Shown: one piece after another, positions 21,701-33,783 of the stretch | Position numbering within the stretch: position 1 is the stretch's first letter | Layout of the letters: every line of letters starts with the position of its first letter | Assembly (NCBI GenBank): GCA_947623455.1 | Contig: OX392535.1 | Span: forward strand, 35,364,688 to 35,428,687 | Length of the DNA: 64,000 nucleotides | From: Mimachlamys varia | Lineage: Eukaryota; Mollusca; Bivalvia; Pectinida; Pectinidae | Direction: 5' to 3' | Translations under genes and position numbers: made by a program | The notes under the pieces: generated by a model | The model's input: only the letters and a program-made list of their open reading frames with translations | Databases searched by the model: none | Told to the model about the DNA's origin: nothing

Positions 21701-24700
21701 TTCATTCTCTTCATATGGCTGGGAGACATGTGAAACCTAGATTATATGACCATGATCCAAATATTTTTGTGAAAAGTTTAATGCTGTTTATCATGATGCA
21801 TTTGTGAATGAAACATTCTTTAGAAATTATCATAAAGTGATTTTTAATCATACCTTAGATGGCGGTGGCAGTTTTGTTCTTTGGGACTTGGGTCGCTGTT
21901 GTAAACCCGACTGAGAAGAGGGCACGGAATCCACCTGTCCGCCACTGTTTTGTTCTAGGCTTGAGCTGTACACAGACCCAGTGTTTTGGTTATAGCCAGA
22001 CGACTGACTCTGACTGTAGGCCGACGATTGGTTCTGGCTGTAAACAGACGATGGACTCTGACTGTATGTAGATTGACCTTGGCTGAACCCTGAAGAGGTC
22101 TGACTGTACCCAGGCGGACTCTGGCTGTAGGCCGACACGCTCTGGCTGAATCCCGAAGAGCTCTGACTGTACGAGGTCTGATTCTGACCAAACGAGGACA
22201 CCAATGCATTAATGGCATTCGACGAGGACTGTTGCGAAACCGAAAGCTGATTCGATAGCGATGATGACGGCAATTGACTTGACAAGGATCCAGACTGCAT
22301 GTGATTGGTCAAAGCTGAGCCACCAAGCTGATTGGTCAAATTCTGTCTTGGGGATGATCCAATCTAAATGTCATGATAATTCAGATATTACAACTAGGAA
22401 AATCAGTATCATGTATTATGCATACAAAGCATCATGCAGCCAACAGGAAAAGGAGAGGAATTTATGGAATCAAGGTAACTGATCAGTCAAACATTTTAAA
22501 TCTAGCCTTCAAGACAAGGGCCATCCCGTAAAATATAACTTTATCAGTCAACCATTGGTTGGTCGCACTGACCTATTCTGCATTGATGAGACAATATTTA
22601 TGTAGTGATGATAATAACTTCACGAATCCAGAATTTCAAAATTTCAATACAATTTTCTTGAACTTTACTTTCAATAGCTTTTAGAAAGTTAATCTGTTTT
22701 GTCAATTATTATTTTAGAAATTGAAAATTATTTAAAATAAAAAGAAATCACAAAAGAGAATCATAACATACAATTTTGTTAGGTGAGATACTTACGCCTA
22801 TAGAATTTTTTATACTTTCTGTAGCCTGCTGGTTGTACTGTGTTATGTAAGCTGGTTCCTGGGGTTCACTGGAAGGCTTCTGTAAAAGGGCCCCCAAATC
22901 CAACCTGTAAAATAATAAATAAATTGTAATCTTAGTCCATCACTTGTGATTCATATTCAGAAGGATACTCTTTCCAAACTTTGATCAATAGATATGGACA
23001 ATTACGTGACATGAATTATATACTTGTAAATCTAACAGTCCCAGACAAGAAATTGGAATGATTCCCCTAATTTCAGACCATGGTGACAATGTTTTGATTT
23101 TAACCTTAATATTTCTATATTTACAACAACAACAACAAAATAAAAAATGTCTTTTGTGTATTAATTGAAAACTAGTTTAAAATGCCTTCAGCAAATTAAA
23201 GTCCAATGCAGCAATTCGGAATTTGAAATAAGTTTGAGAATGGTCAGGAGGGGGATTTTGTATCAATAATGAACTTAAAATATTCTTGCTCTATTTTATC
23301 TACCGACTCTTTAAGTAATGAGACATGTACAGTTTTCAACAAATATTACACTGTATTTATCTCAAAGCGTGTATCAAACTACCTCTGTCCAAGGGTATTA
23401 GTAGTGTCAGCCATAGGTGTTGTGCTCTCAGGTATAGGATCTTCCTGTGTGTTTGTTGCTGTGAATACCTTTGTTTCTGCTAACTGCTTAAAACATGAAA
23501 TATTGCATATCAATACACTCCGAAAATAAAATCTACATTCCATTCAATTTTCAGAAAAAAACTGCAAATTTAGACCAAATTATTTGTTCTTTGAAACTTT
23601 AAATTAATCATCATTAAATAAAACTTTGTCAATTTTGAAAATATTGGGAAAAATAAAACATTTACGGACACGTTAATTTTTTTTTAAAACATACTTGGGC
23701 ACCTTTATCACTGTAAAGAAACAAAACAAACATCCTTACACTTCCTGTCCATGTATCCTCACTCCAATCTTCCATAGACTCCCAATGACCTAGAGAAAAT
23801 ACAGCATCATTAACAATACATATATAGTTCTACTGTGAATACAATTTCCAATGTTGCATTTATTTATAAAGAACAGGAAATGGTGCACAATGTATTTCCA
23901 AAATTACTACGCAAACCTGTTCATTCAGAGGTGATTTTCTTCAAATTTTATCTTTGTTTTTTTATATGCTGATGGCTTCATTGCGACACATATGTAATTG
24001 CTGGAATATCGAAAGATTTTCAAGTTGTTATTTGCTTTCCACAATCAGAGGAACTGCTTAAGAAGAAGGAGAACAGGTCACTTGGTATAATTAAAATAAT
24101 TATGAATAATGTTTGCATTTGACAATTGAAATGTGACTTCAACAACTGACCTCGTCTTGGTGTACAGTAATTCTATCATGAAGATATATATCAAATTGTA
24201 CTTGACCTTGCGTCAAAAAAAGCAAATACATGTCGTATATAATAAATCTATACTTTACAATACTTTTTTATAGTACTTAATGGCATGAACATTGGGACAA
24301 GGTTTTCAAGATTGAATAACATTGTTGTAATTTTGTTGACATCTTTGATATCGACAATGGTCCAGTGTGATATTGCACACCTTTTTCAGAAACAGTATTA
24401 ATACTCAAGATTAAATTATGTTGCACAACTGAGAGTGCAAGCCCCAACAAGGATTACATACAAAATTTGAGATCTGTAAAAGAGCCATGAAAACAATTAT
24501 TAACAAATCTGTGGACTGCAGATGTTAACAGGCTTTTTCTAGGTAAATTGGGAAAAGGCCCCCTTAGCCAAATTGGGAATAATCATCATTATATCAACAA
24601 CGAAAATCCTTGAATAAAAATAATCTATTAATACACATGTTTTATATATGATATTAAACTGCAAGAAATACATTGTTTTTGTCTTTATTGTTTGCAGTCA

Positions 24701-27554
24701 ATGCAGTGTACAAGTTTTCACATAACTTTCAGAAACTTTAAGGAAATTACAGACTGGAATTTAGTCTAGTCAACTGATTGGGAAAATAAAACTGAAATTG
24801 GGAAAATTGAAGCCAAAATCTCATTGGGAATGGGGCCTGGCTTATATCGGCCCCTGAGAGACTCCAGAAAAAGCCCTGCTATATGACATAATAAAGTGTT
24901 AAACTCACCTGCTGCATTTTCCTTTTCTGCGTTTGCTGCTGTTTCATTTGTCCATGTGTCTATCTGAGGTCCTTTGTCAAACCTAGGATTCCTGTTAAAA
25001 CTAATGATATAAGATTACACTGAATTTAGCCAGCCGTCAGCTGAAATATTCATTTTGCTTTAGCCAAAGTCACTATAAATAACATTTTGAGCAAACTGTA
25101 TGGTGCCACTAACGTAATCTTCATTTCCTTTGAACTGAAAGACTTTTAACATTTGATTATTTCTAAGGCCTTTTCACACCCAAGATAGGTATTGAATATT
25201 TTCAAACTAGACTAAATTGGCACCTCATCAAATACTCGAGTAGATTCATCTTAAAATACTTGACAAACTGGACCATTATGGCAAACCTACCTCCCCCTTC
25301 CTCCTCTTCGAGGTCCTCCTGTCAGAATCAAAAGTATAATTTCATTATTTTTTTTTTCATACTTTCTCATTACTTTACTTATTTGTAATTTCTAAAGTCA
25401 AATTAGTGATAGTGAATAGGAAATTTTCAACATCTTTTTTTCCCCAACTTGATCCAGGTCTTTTTTTCCCCAATTTGATATAGGTCATTATCTTACAGTG
25501 ATGACAACATTCAACGATCTTTCATCACTTTACACAAAGTTATCACCAGTGCTTGGAATGGGCTGGGAAATCGTAATTCATTATCGGTTGAAGTGAAGAT
25601 AAATTTCTAATCACTGCTTATGCAATCAGTTGGCCAATATGTTTCACTAAAATGTTTTAACTGTTCTCAATGTCATATCAAAATCTGACTGAATAGGCCT
25701 TTTATATTGTTGTTACTGCACTTTTCATGACAAAAATAACTTCAACCTGTTAATTCTTTGAAAAATTCAGCTAGTTGTCCAATAATACCAAACGAACAAT
25801 TAAAGTCACAATAATCAATTACAAATTTTCACAACTCATTTACTTATTAAATGTTATAAACTGATCGATTATTGATTATAATCGAGAATTGGCCAGATTT
25901 TTATTTAGCTAAATATTAAATTGATAATTGTTATTTAAGTGAAATTGAGAATGACTTCCTATAATAGACACTTGCATTTTCTCTATATTCTGATTTCTGA
26001 ATACTGCTATTAAGTCTGTCACCAATCATGAACTTATACACATAACTTTAATACTATGAAGAAATGTACGTACCCCTTCCTCGTCCTCTGCCTCTACCTC
26101 GGCTATCTGTATCTCGATCTTTATCGAAGGTCCCAAAACCATTCTCTTTACCATCATGGTCATTATTGTTATCCCTGTTCCCCCTGAATCCACCATCCCC
26201 TCTTTCCCTTCCTCGTCCACGTGCCAATCGTGGTGGGCGACTGTCGAATCGTCGACCTCTGCGAGAACTGTTATCTGGTCTGTTATCACCACTTCTGTCT
26301 GGCCTATCACGGGGTTCAAAGCTTTGTTCTGTTTTGTCGGGCTTCTCATCAGCATTATTCTGTGATACTTCTGACTTGTTTGAAGGATTTGCTCTTTTCT
26401 TTTTCTTTCCACCAGTTTCTCGCCACTCCCCCTAAAATTGAAAGGACATCATGTCAATTTAATAAATGGAATTTTCTTAGTAAAAAACTGAAATGATCTA
26501 ATGTATTTGAATAGCACAGTTCTTACAAAGCCTTATCATGCTATTTATATTTTCTTATAAGTTTAAAGGTTTTTCAAATTTCATTTTTTGATAGATCTCT
26601 TTAAATAGGTGATTTTTTTTCTAGTGAATCATGTACCTGATAATTTTCTCCCTCTAAAAGCATGTTAACGGCTCCTTCAGTATCTTGCTGGCAATCATGT
26701 AATGCTATTTCACACTCATTTTGGGCTTTGCCTGTCAGATCAATAATCTGAAAAAGAACAAAACAAATACTTTACCAATGACATACTTTGAATTATATAA
26801 GCAGTCACAAATTTGGCACATCATGCCACTGATACATCCTTTGAGTCAGCTGGTGGTGCTAGTCGCACTCAAAAATCAGCAAATCCAACTTCACTTAAAA
26901 CATGGTCCAGCAATTCAAACAGATATAGAAAATGATTATCATCTCCGAGATGGCAGTACTTATATTAGCTGACAATCATTTTAACATTCTCTAAAGGTTT
27001 CATCACGGGATACTTACTTGCTGTACTTTTTGCCTAAATACAGCTTCATCCTCGCTTATCTGTGAGATCTGTGCCAGTCGCAGCTGTTCTGGTGTTGCCT
27101 ACAGAAGCAAGTACACAATATTGTAATAGAAGTTTATGGTACTCAAAGCAAATTGATATTCTTCACAAAAGAATTTCTAACTTGATTACATCTTATTTGC
27201 AATAAATTATCACTTTTTAAATTTGCAAGTCCTATCTAACATTTTTGCTAATATATGTCCGCAGTCAATTAAAAAGACAATTGTATCACCAATAATATGA
27301 TAAATGTTTCAGTTTTGGTTTTTTCTAGACTTTAGGTTATGATTTTTCTCCCTTCTCCTTTTGAATTATTTGCAAAATAGGAGACAGTAGCTTTTTTAAC
27401 AGAACGTCTTAGTCTGAAAGTGTTTTAGTTCTACCTGGTGCATCTTTGAGGAAGAATCTTCTGTCTTCACTTGTGGTCGTGATGCAGCTTTGGCATTTTT
27501 ATCCTTACTCGGCCTACTGCCAGCACGGGATGTGCTCACCGCTGTGCTCATCAT
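12795..27554 (-). CDS. UBAP2L: UBAP2/UBAP2L-like (Lingerer) protein, 22 coding exons, C-terminus not found
   Basis: RNA-binding protein of the UBAP2L/Lingerer family; in other animals it nucleates stress granules and promotes translation. Minus-strand exons in order: 27435-27554, 27018-27098, 26637-26747, 26074-26431, 25291-25318, 24909-24991, 23740-23789, 23383-23483, 22796-22904, 21854-22363, 21030-21184, 20606-20822, 20215-20320, 18855-19909, 17126-17285, 16385-16470, 16092-16169, 15488-15578, 14792-14967, 14077-14173, 13778-13864, 12795-12862. All phases agree over 1,309 codons. The start MMST matches the family's double Met. A UBA domain covers residues about 50-100 (LTGKAQNECEIALHDC), then an RGG region (105-233), the LSETKIFTAS-like motif (LAETKVFTA), the VEMPG motif near 522, a YSQ-rich exon, a 352-residue S/Q/N-rich exon, and the late LPPGV, MTGRD and FQYPATMFP blocks. 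Human UBAP2L is about 1,090 residues, so this form is longer. Confidence 0.93.
13167..13260. repeat. Perfect 45-bp palindrome with 4-bp loop
   Basis: The left arm 13167-13211 is the exact reverse complement of 13216-13260, separated by GATT. It lies in a UBAP2L intron. The perfect arms suggest recent origin as a fold-back element. Confidence 0.95.
15650..15811. mobile_element. MITE family 1, copy 1
   Basis: A 160-bp element with inverted ends (CAGTGCTCAATCTACATG and TGTAAATTGATCACT). It shares interior text with the copy at 21,276. It lies in a UBAP2L intron. Confidence 0.75.
18204..18667. mobile_element. Short inverted-repeat element with AAGAGGCCCA ends
   Basis: Begins TACAAGAGGCCCAAGGGGCC and ends TGGGCCTCTTGTGTA, which pair as terminal inverted repeats around 460 bp of noncoding sequence. 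It is a nonautonomous DNA transposon candidate in a UBAP2L intron. Confidence 0.7.
21276..21426. mobile_element. MITE family 1, copy 2
   Basis: About 150 bp bounded by CAGTGATCAATCTACATG and AAATTGATCACTG. It is similar throughout to the copy at 15,650. Confidence 0.78.
21541..21601. repeat. Inverted repeat, 24-bp arms, 13-bp loop
   Basis: The arm 21541-21564 (ATCCAATGGAGCACGAGG...) is the exact reverse complement of 21578-21601. It lies in a UBAP2L intron. Confidence 0.92.
24529..24878. mobile_element. Candidate short DNA element with AGGCTTTTTCT ends
   Basis: Starts CAGGCTTTTTCTAGG and ends CCAGAAAAAGCCCTG, imperfect inverted termini. Inside, GGCCCCCTTAGCC and GGGGCCTGGCTTAT also form a loose pair. 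It lies in a UBAP2L intron and has no coding capacity. Confidence 0.5.
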
Positions 27555-27593
27555 ATACAGTATTTACACAACTCTATATACAATAACAGGTAT
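27555..27593 (-). other. UBAP2L: UBAP2L 5' UTR part of the start exon
   Basis: The minus-strand sequence before the ATG runs back to a pyrimidine-rich acceptor (TTTTTCATTTCAG) ending at 27,594. The ATG exon is therefore not the first exon, and at least one noncoding exon lies upstream. Confidence 0.6.
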
Positions 27594-28535
27594 CTGAAAT
27601 GAAAAAGAAATATCAGATGTCAACTTCATCTTGGGAGGATACAGAGGCGTGCAATTCTAATTTTACATGTAAAATATAGTGTGGAAAGCAGGAATGATCA
27701 ATTCTTCAACCATCATCTGCTTTCACAAGACATCCAAGCACAGAATACGTATTCAACTCAAAACTTCAAGTACATTAAAATCAAAGTCAGTCCTGTATCC
27801 CTATCATTAGGGATCAAATGACTATTCTGATAATCGGCAGCAATTACTCAAATTGTACATCGAGATATCATAGTTTCAAGCATGAAGTATCAACTATACT
27901 TGTCCTGGTTTAAATTAGTGCCAGAACGGATAACCAGATATCCGGTTCATGGTTCGGTTCGCATCTCCTGATAAAAGTTATCTGGTTAGCATTTGAAATA
28001 TCCTAATAACCGTCGTTGGTAACCTGTATGGCAAAAAACTTCTATAATCCTTCTTCTCCCCAGTTCAAATCTTGGTATCCACACAATATCTCAATGACTC
28101 TAAGTGTACACGTGTACTCTTAAAATGAAACTAATTACTAGTTTTGTTACTTGTTATGTACATTGTAGCAGCCATGACCATATTATGCAATACCTAAACA
28201 TTGTTAAACTTTTCAGTGTTCGTAATCTGAGCAAGTTCACCTCAAATGAAAACTAGGCTGTCACACAAGCGCTTGTTCCTACAACTTGGTTGCTCGATCT
28301 CTCCAAGCATATAAGTGAGAAAGTTTTGTTCTGTCAGTCACATACCGGAAATCATAAATGAATAGGTAGGTTGCACATCAGAATTAAATAAAGATAGCCA
28401 GTACACTGTTACATTTGTTGACATATTAAGTTTTGTAGTTATTTAACTGGAAGTACATAGCAAACCTGAATGAAATTAATAGAAATATCTGTCTCAATGT
28501 CTCAGTATGTTGTTTATTTTACACAATATGTGAAC
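27594..28535. other. UBAP2L upstream intron; no gene seen
   Basis: AT-rich sequence with no supported exon or repeat structure. It is expected to be the first intron, between a noncoding exon and the ATG exon. Confidence 0.45.
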
Positions 28536-28702
28536 CAAGTGATCAATCTACAATTATTTTTCATGGGTCCTTTTCATTCGTATTACCAAAAACAATGGGT
28601 AACGTCCCACAATGCTAAATTTAATCATTTTCATAAATTCAATGGGTCCTTTCAAAATTCTACGAGTACAGGACTCTGAATGTACGTGTAGATTGATCAC
28701 TG
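28536..28702. mobile_element. MITE family 1, copy 3
   Basis: Bounded by AGTGATCAATCTAC and GTAGATTGATCACT. The interior is diverged but keeps the GGGTCC and GGACTC blocks of the other two copies. Confidence 0.7.
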
Positions 28703-30284
28703 TGAACCAGTGGGTCAAGTACAGTACTACGATAAATTTTACATCATCAGTGTTCTCGTTAAAAGCCGGTTGCCGGCAAAAGTAGCCTGTTATTTATCTT
28801 CTTTGAACTGGTTGTTTTATCAGAATTTTATATAGGTCAATACTGTAGCATGTGAACCTTCAGCCGGCTATTCCATTCAAGTCAACCAACAAGTTCAAAA
28901 CTTAGTGAGAACACTGATCATACAGCAGGGTCCAACATCAAAGGCCGGTTATATTCCAGTTAGTGTGAGTTAGTTATCTGGTTAGCAGTTTTGCTAACTG
29001 TTCCACCACTATTTTAAATGCATATGTTCTGGCTTAAACCAGATTACATATGTGTTGAGTGGTATATATACATGAGGAAGGTATAAGGATGACTTTATCT
29101 TGGAAAGTCGACAAACGTGTCAACCTAGTACCAGTACGACTGGAAAAACCAAACCGTAAAATCTGAAGCAATGTTATCGAAACTCACGGAAACTGGATAA
29201 AAGTCGTGTGATAGGCGAAAGCCTACTGTAACGGGAGTATTGCCTGTCCCGGCGTCCTTGTAGATCGTAAAGTGGATTATTCTTTATATAGTTAGGCGAG
29301 TAAGTGGTATAATAAAAGACTAAACGAGTTATATAAAGTTCCCTAACACTAATGGAATATTTATTTACAGATTGACTATTTACAAACACTAGGTTTGTTT
29401 GGCGATCAGATTTGTTATCTCGAAAGTACTTACATGACTCTGGACTAGATTAATGCAGATTATATTTACTTAAATACTACCCCCGCCCCCCATCCCTCAT
29501 AGACCTCAACGCCAGTTACTAATGCACCACATCAGAAAAGTGAAACATTACAGGGATTAAAATTTGATGTTACGAGTAAGGTACCCAGCTAATTTCTGAA
29601 GATAAAGTAGCAGCAGTAATAACTGGCAAAATTTCCAAAACATCTAGGGGCCAAACAAATATTTAGGTGCCATTGACTACTTGGCACCTTCATATTTTAA
29701 TCCCTGATTTAGCAAGTTTCTATCATTGATTCATTCATATCTAGACTTCCCTAGCTTCCTGAAAACAAAATCTGGTCCTTAAGTTTTCAGTAAAAAATAT
29801 GCCTTTTCAACTCATGCGGAAATTTAATTAAGAATGTTCGAACCAAAAAGAAAATCGGTCATTTGATTTGCTTCTGGACATTTGACGTCCAAACCACGTT
29901 TGTGCGGGGGTGAGCAACATGCATGTCAACAAGGACGAAACGGAAGTTGATCTGCAAATGAAACCGTTATTATTGACAATAACCATGTGCTCAAAAGGCG
30001 GCAAATCAAAAATCAATCGACATCATAAATAACATCATCAAAAATATATGCTCAGATTTCCAGAGTTCGATGATTTTCTACGTAACAAAACACCTCGTTT
30101 GGCACCATGTGACGCCATGCTGGATTTCCTCGTCAATTTTCTGATGATATTGGAAACGTTCTGAGGTTAATTATCTTCAATGTTATCATTCTTTAAATTC
30201 ATGATTAGCTTATCTTTGACAAGTAATCAAAATAAATCATATCTTGGAATTAAATATTACAGAATACAGCAAATAGTCCGGCCA
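28703..30284. other. No gene seen
   Basis: Expected first intron or upstream flank of UBAP2L. No open frame of protein character was found. The text near 28,760-28,910 contains paired GCCGG motifs of unknown meaning. Confidence 0.4.
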
Positions 30285-30400
30285 CATTCATTACCTAGGT
30301 CTGCTCTCACAATGGCATCGGGTCACGTGATTATACCTAGAATTCGCGCCGCCATATATAAATTTTCCGGAGATGACGTAATGAAGGATTTCCCTTTCAT
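30285..30400 (-). promoter_or_regulatory. Candidate UBAP2L promoter and first exon
   Basis: On the minus strand there is a cluster of TTACGTCATC (CRE-like), CCGGAA (ETS-like), TATATGGCGGCGCG (YY1-like), CACGTG (E-box), and then GAGCAGACCTAG followed by GTAATG, a possible first splice donor at about 30,289. The motif density and local GC stand out from the flanks. This is inference from motifs only. Confidence 0.4.
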
Positions 30401-31180
30401 ATAAACTAACTTGAACGTTTCAACAAATACTAATGAAATGTGTTTCCGACAAATAACATATTCTATTTAATAAATGGAAACATTGACTTTGTGCAGTAGT
30501 TGTATACCAGATAATAGCTGAAAACCCCCCTATTTCCGGTCAATCCTCCGGAAGATTACGAATGTTAATGATATGTAAAGGGAAATAACTCCAAAAACGA
30601 CAAGCGCGTACTTGCTAAAAAGATACAACAATGACGAAGTAATTGTATTTAACAAATCGCTCGAGCATGATATTTGACTCAACAAGTCAAATTCAAACAC
30701 GCATGTATGCATGTTGTTGTCATTAGAATAAAAACATGTACGTGTGTTCAAACAGAGTCGCAGCTATGTTTATATTCACGTCTCGGGTTGAGCCAGAAAA
30801 AAAGCCTTGTAGATCGATATCTAAACTCTATACATCATACAGGATATTAATATCAATTTTTAGATACTAGTGTACAAGATTCATTTAATGTCGCGTGTTA
30901 AACCAAAACAACATTAGTTTTGTATAGAGATTTCTTGGTTTATTAATGGCCTATTTGTTGTTTATCATTAAAAAGCTGATTATTTTCGGTATGTGACACA
31001 TAAACTACGCATATCTGTGATATAAACGATTAATCGTCTGACGCTGATAATGTTGCAAACGGGAAGTCGTTAGTTAGTAGTTTCAATGCTACAACAGATC
31101 ACGATAATTTTATAAAAAATTAAACCTACAAGAAAATTCTTCCTGTTATCCAGGGATGCATGTACATAAATACATCCCAG
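30401..31180. other. Intergenic sequence, nothing recognised
   Basis: AT-rich stretch between the candidate promoter and the fold-back element, without open frames of protein character or clear repeats. Confidence 0.4.
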
Positions 31181-31377
31181 TCACAGGGACCTGAGAATTT
31201 GTTAAGATCAATTTTCGATAAAAATGCCCCCTCAGTAGTCATAGCTTTTATGACTACTGAGGGGGCATTTTTATCGAAAATTGATCTTAACCCCCCCCCC
31301 CCCCAAAGTGTAAAATTACGCTAAACACCCTATTTTACGTCCAAAACTAGCTGTAACAAATTCTCAGGTCCCTGTGA
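31181..31377. mobile_element. Fold-back element with 24-bp terminal repeats and an inner 43-bp hairpin
   Basis: The outer ends 31181-31204 and 31354-31377 are exact inverted repeats (TCACAGGGACCTGAGAATTT...). Inside, 31201-31243 is the exact reverse complement of 31249-31291, with a 5-bp loop. A run of 14 C follows the right hairpin arm. Confidence 0.88.
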
Positions 31378-31949
31378 TCCTAGTGTTATCGATCGCTAGA
31401 TTGCCTAAAATGTGTCACATGCATGCAAGCTGCAATTGTTCAGATTTGAGCGACTTACCCAAATAGTGTTTATTACATACATACATGTCTATCTATATAC
31501 TTGATATTTTCCCTAGCTTCCACCCGGCGTTCATATCCAAATAAATACTATATATGAAAGATTAAGACGACCGAGAGGAGATCGAGGAGCCTCAAAATGC
31601 GTGTATGCATATTTGATAAACACAGGGGCGTAGCTTCCTATACGCGGGCACGCAGGTGCGTACACATAATTTCCATAAAAAACATTCAAAACACATTTGC
31701 AATAAAAAAAAACCTGTTGTACAAGAAAATGAGCGTGTTTATTCTTTAATTCATTATACTAGAAAATTGGCACTAGAACACGTTATCTTAAATGCTCCAA
31801 ACACCGTTAGGAAATAATTTTTTTTCTCGGGGGAAATCCCTAGACTCCCTTTCCGGGAGGTGGACGTATCCCCTCCCCGTACCCACCCCCTCCTAGCGCG
31901 TCAGGGACTGTATTAGGATTTTAGCTACTGTATTAGCTATTTGGAAGTA
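31378..31949. other. Intergenic, possible older mobile-element end
   Basis: No gene. Near 31,624 the text GGGGCGTAGCTTCC...GTGCGTACAC resembles the inverse of CTGCGTACACTT...AGCTACGC at about 33,840-33,873, which brackets the retrotransposon. Confidence 0.4.
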
Positions 31950-33783
31950 CATTAAATCAAAGTCTAAAACCAAATCAGGAATTGGAGATCTCTACACCAA
32001 CCAACACGACAAAAGTTCACAAAAAACTAATAATGACAGAGAGAAAGCAAATATATTGGCGAACATTTTCAAAGTGTCTTTGTAGAAGAGAGGGACGGGG
32101 AGGTACCTGAATTGGAACAAAAGGAAGTGAAGATGGACATGACCAAACTAGAGATAAAGAAGGAACAAGTGATTAAAGTTCTGAAAAACCTTAAAATAGA
32201 CAAGTCACCTGGAATAGACAATCTTCATCCAAGAGTTTTAAAGGAAGTAGCATCATCAATAGCAACACCACTCACAACAATCTTTAATCAATCCCTAAAC
32301 ACTGGCCAGTTACCAGATGATTGGAAAAGGGCACAAATCAGTGCAATATATATAAAAGGCGACAAAGGCGAGGCAGGAAACTATAGGCCGGTGAGTTTGA
32401 CTTCTATTGTCTGTAAGTCTATGGAAAAAATAGTAAGAGATCACATAATGTCATTTATGAGCACCAACAACATGTTTTCAACGCAGCAGTTCGGATTTTT
32501 ACCTATAAATATCTCAATATCTCTCCAAATGTTAGAAGTAATGGACAAATGGACGGAGGCGATAGAAAGAGGATTGTCTGTTGATTGTATATACCTAGAT
32601 TACAAAAAAGCATTTGACACAGTTCCTCATTATAGACTTCTAAACAAGCTAAAGGCATACAAGTTTTCCAAACAGATAACAGACTGGATCAGCGGCTTCC
32701 TCAAATCAAGGAAACAACGTGTGACAATCAACGGAGAACATTCAGAATGGTCAAGTGTGCTATCTGGAATCCCACAAGGATCGGTCTTGGGCCCGATAAT
32801 GTTTGTGATCTTCGTGAATGACCTACCCGATATTGTTAAATCTTCGGTTTTCCTATTTGCTGATGATACCAAAATCTTTAAGGTTATTGAAACAAAGGAA
32901 GACACTATCACACTGCAACAGGACTTGAAGAACTTGGAGAAATGGAGTAGTGAATGGCTGCTAGAGGTACACCCCTAGAAATGCAAATATATGCATGTAG
33001 GTAAACCGTCAGAACAGGAACCCTCATACTGCCTAAACAACACAGAGCTGGTAAAAACAGCAAGTGAAAAGGACATTGGTGTAACAGTAGACTCTAATCT
33101 TACGTTTGAGGACCACATAAGCGAGAAAGTGAACAAAGCCAATTCTATGTTCGGCATAATAAGAAGAACTTTCAACTTTATGGACAGGAAATCCTTTATC
33201 CCAATTCATAAGTCACTAGTTAAGAGTTCATCTAGATTTTGCTAGTTCAGTGTGGTCACCTGTAAAAGTTAAAGACATCGAAAGAATTGAAGGAGTGCAG
33301 AGGAGGGCAACAAATCAAGTACCAGGCCTGAAGAACCTGCCATATGAGGAGACACTAAAAGAGCTTAACTTACCAACCCTCTCATTCCGCAGGATCAGAG
33401 GAGACATGATCGAAACATATAAGCTAATGAGCGGAACATACGATCGAGAAACTAATAACATATTTACGCCTTGGGACAAAGTAGCAGAGAGAACTAGTTC
33501 TAGGACAAACTCCAAAAAGATATATCAACAGAGAGCCAAAACAAGTCTCAGAAGAAATTTCTTCTCCCATTGAGTTTGTAAAGTGTGGAATAACCTACCA
33601 GAAGAAATAGCAAGTTGTTCCCCAAATACGAACACATTCAAAAATAGACTAGACAAACTATGGCAAAACCAAGAACTATACTATAACTACAGGGCTACTA
33701 TTTCAACTATTACAAACAGAAAGATAGGAAGTGACAGAAACAATATCCAATCAATCATTGAGTCCGGTGAAGAGGAAGTATAA
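31950..33783 (+). pseudogene. Decayed non-LTR retrotransposon reverse transcriptase (CR1/Jockey-like)
   Basis: The longest open part (32112-32978) shows reverse-transcriptase motifs in order: DKSPGIDNLHPRVLK, PDDWK, NYRPVSLTS, QFGF, YLDYKKAFDTVPH, GIPQGSVLGP, and FADDTK with the catalytic Asp pair. The family-typical tail follows (VTVDSNLTFEDHI, VWNNLPEEI). It is broken by in-frame stops at about 32,976, 33,243 and 33,571 and by a frame change just before 32,112. No endonuclease domain is visible upstream, so it is also 5'-truncated. It is not expected to make a working protein. Confidence 0.9.

Noticed and set aside
26064..26496. Plus-strand open frames rich in Pro/Leu/Ser
   Set aside because: Antisense shadows of the RGG exon of UBAP2L.
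32630..33515. Minus-strand open frames across the retrotransposon
   Set aside because: Antisense shadows of the reverse-transcriptase reading frame.
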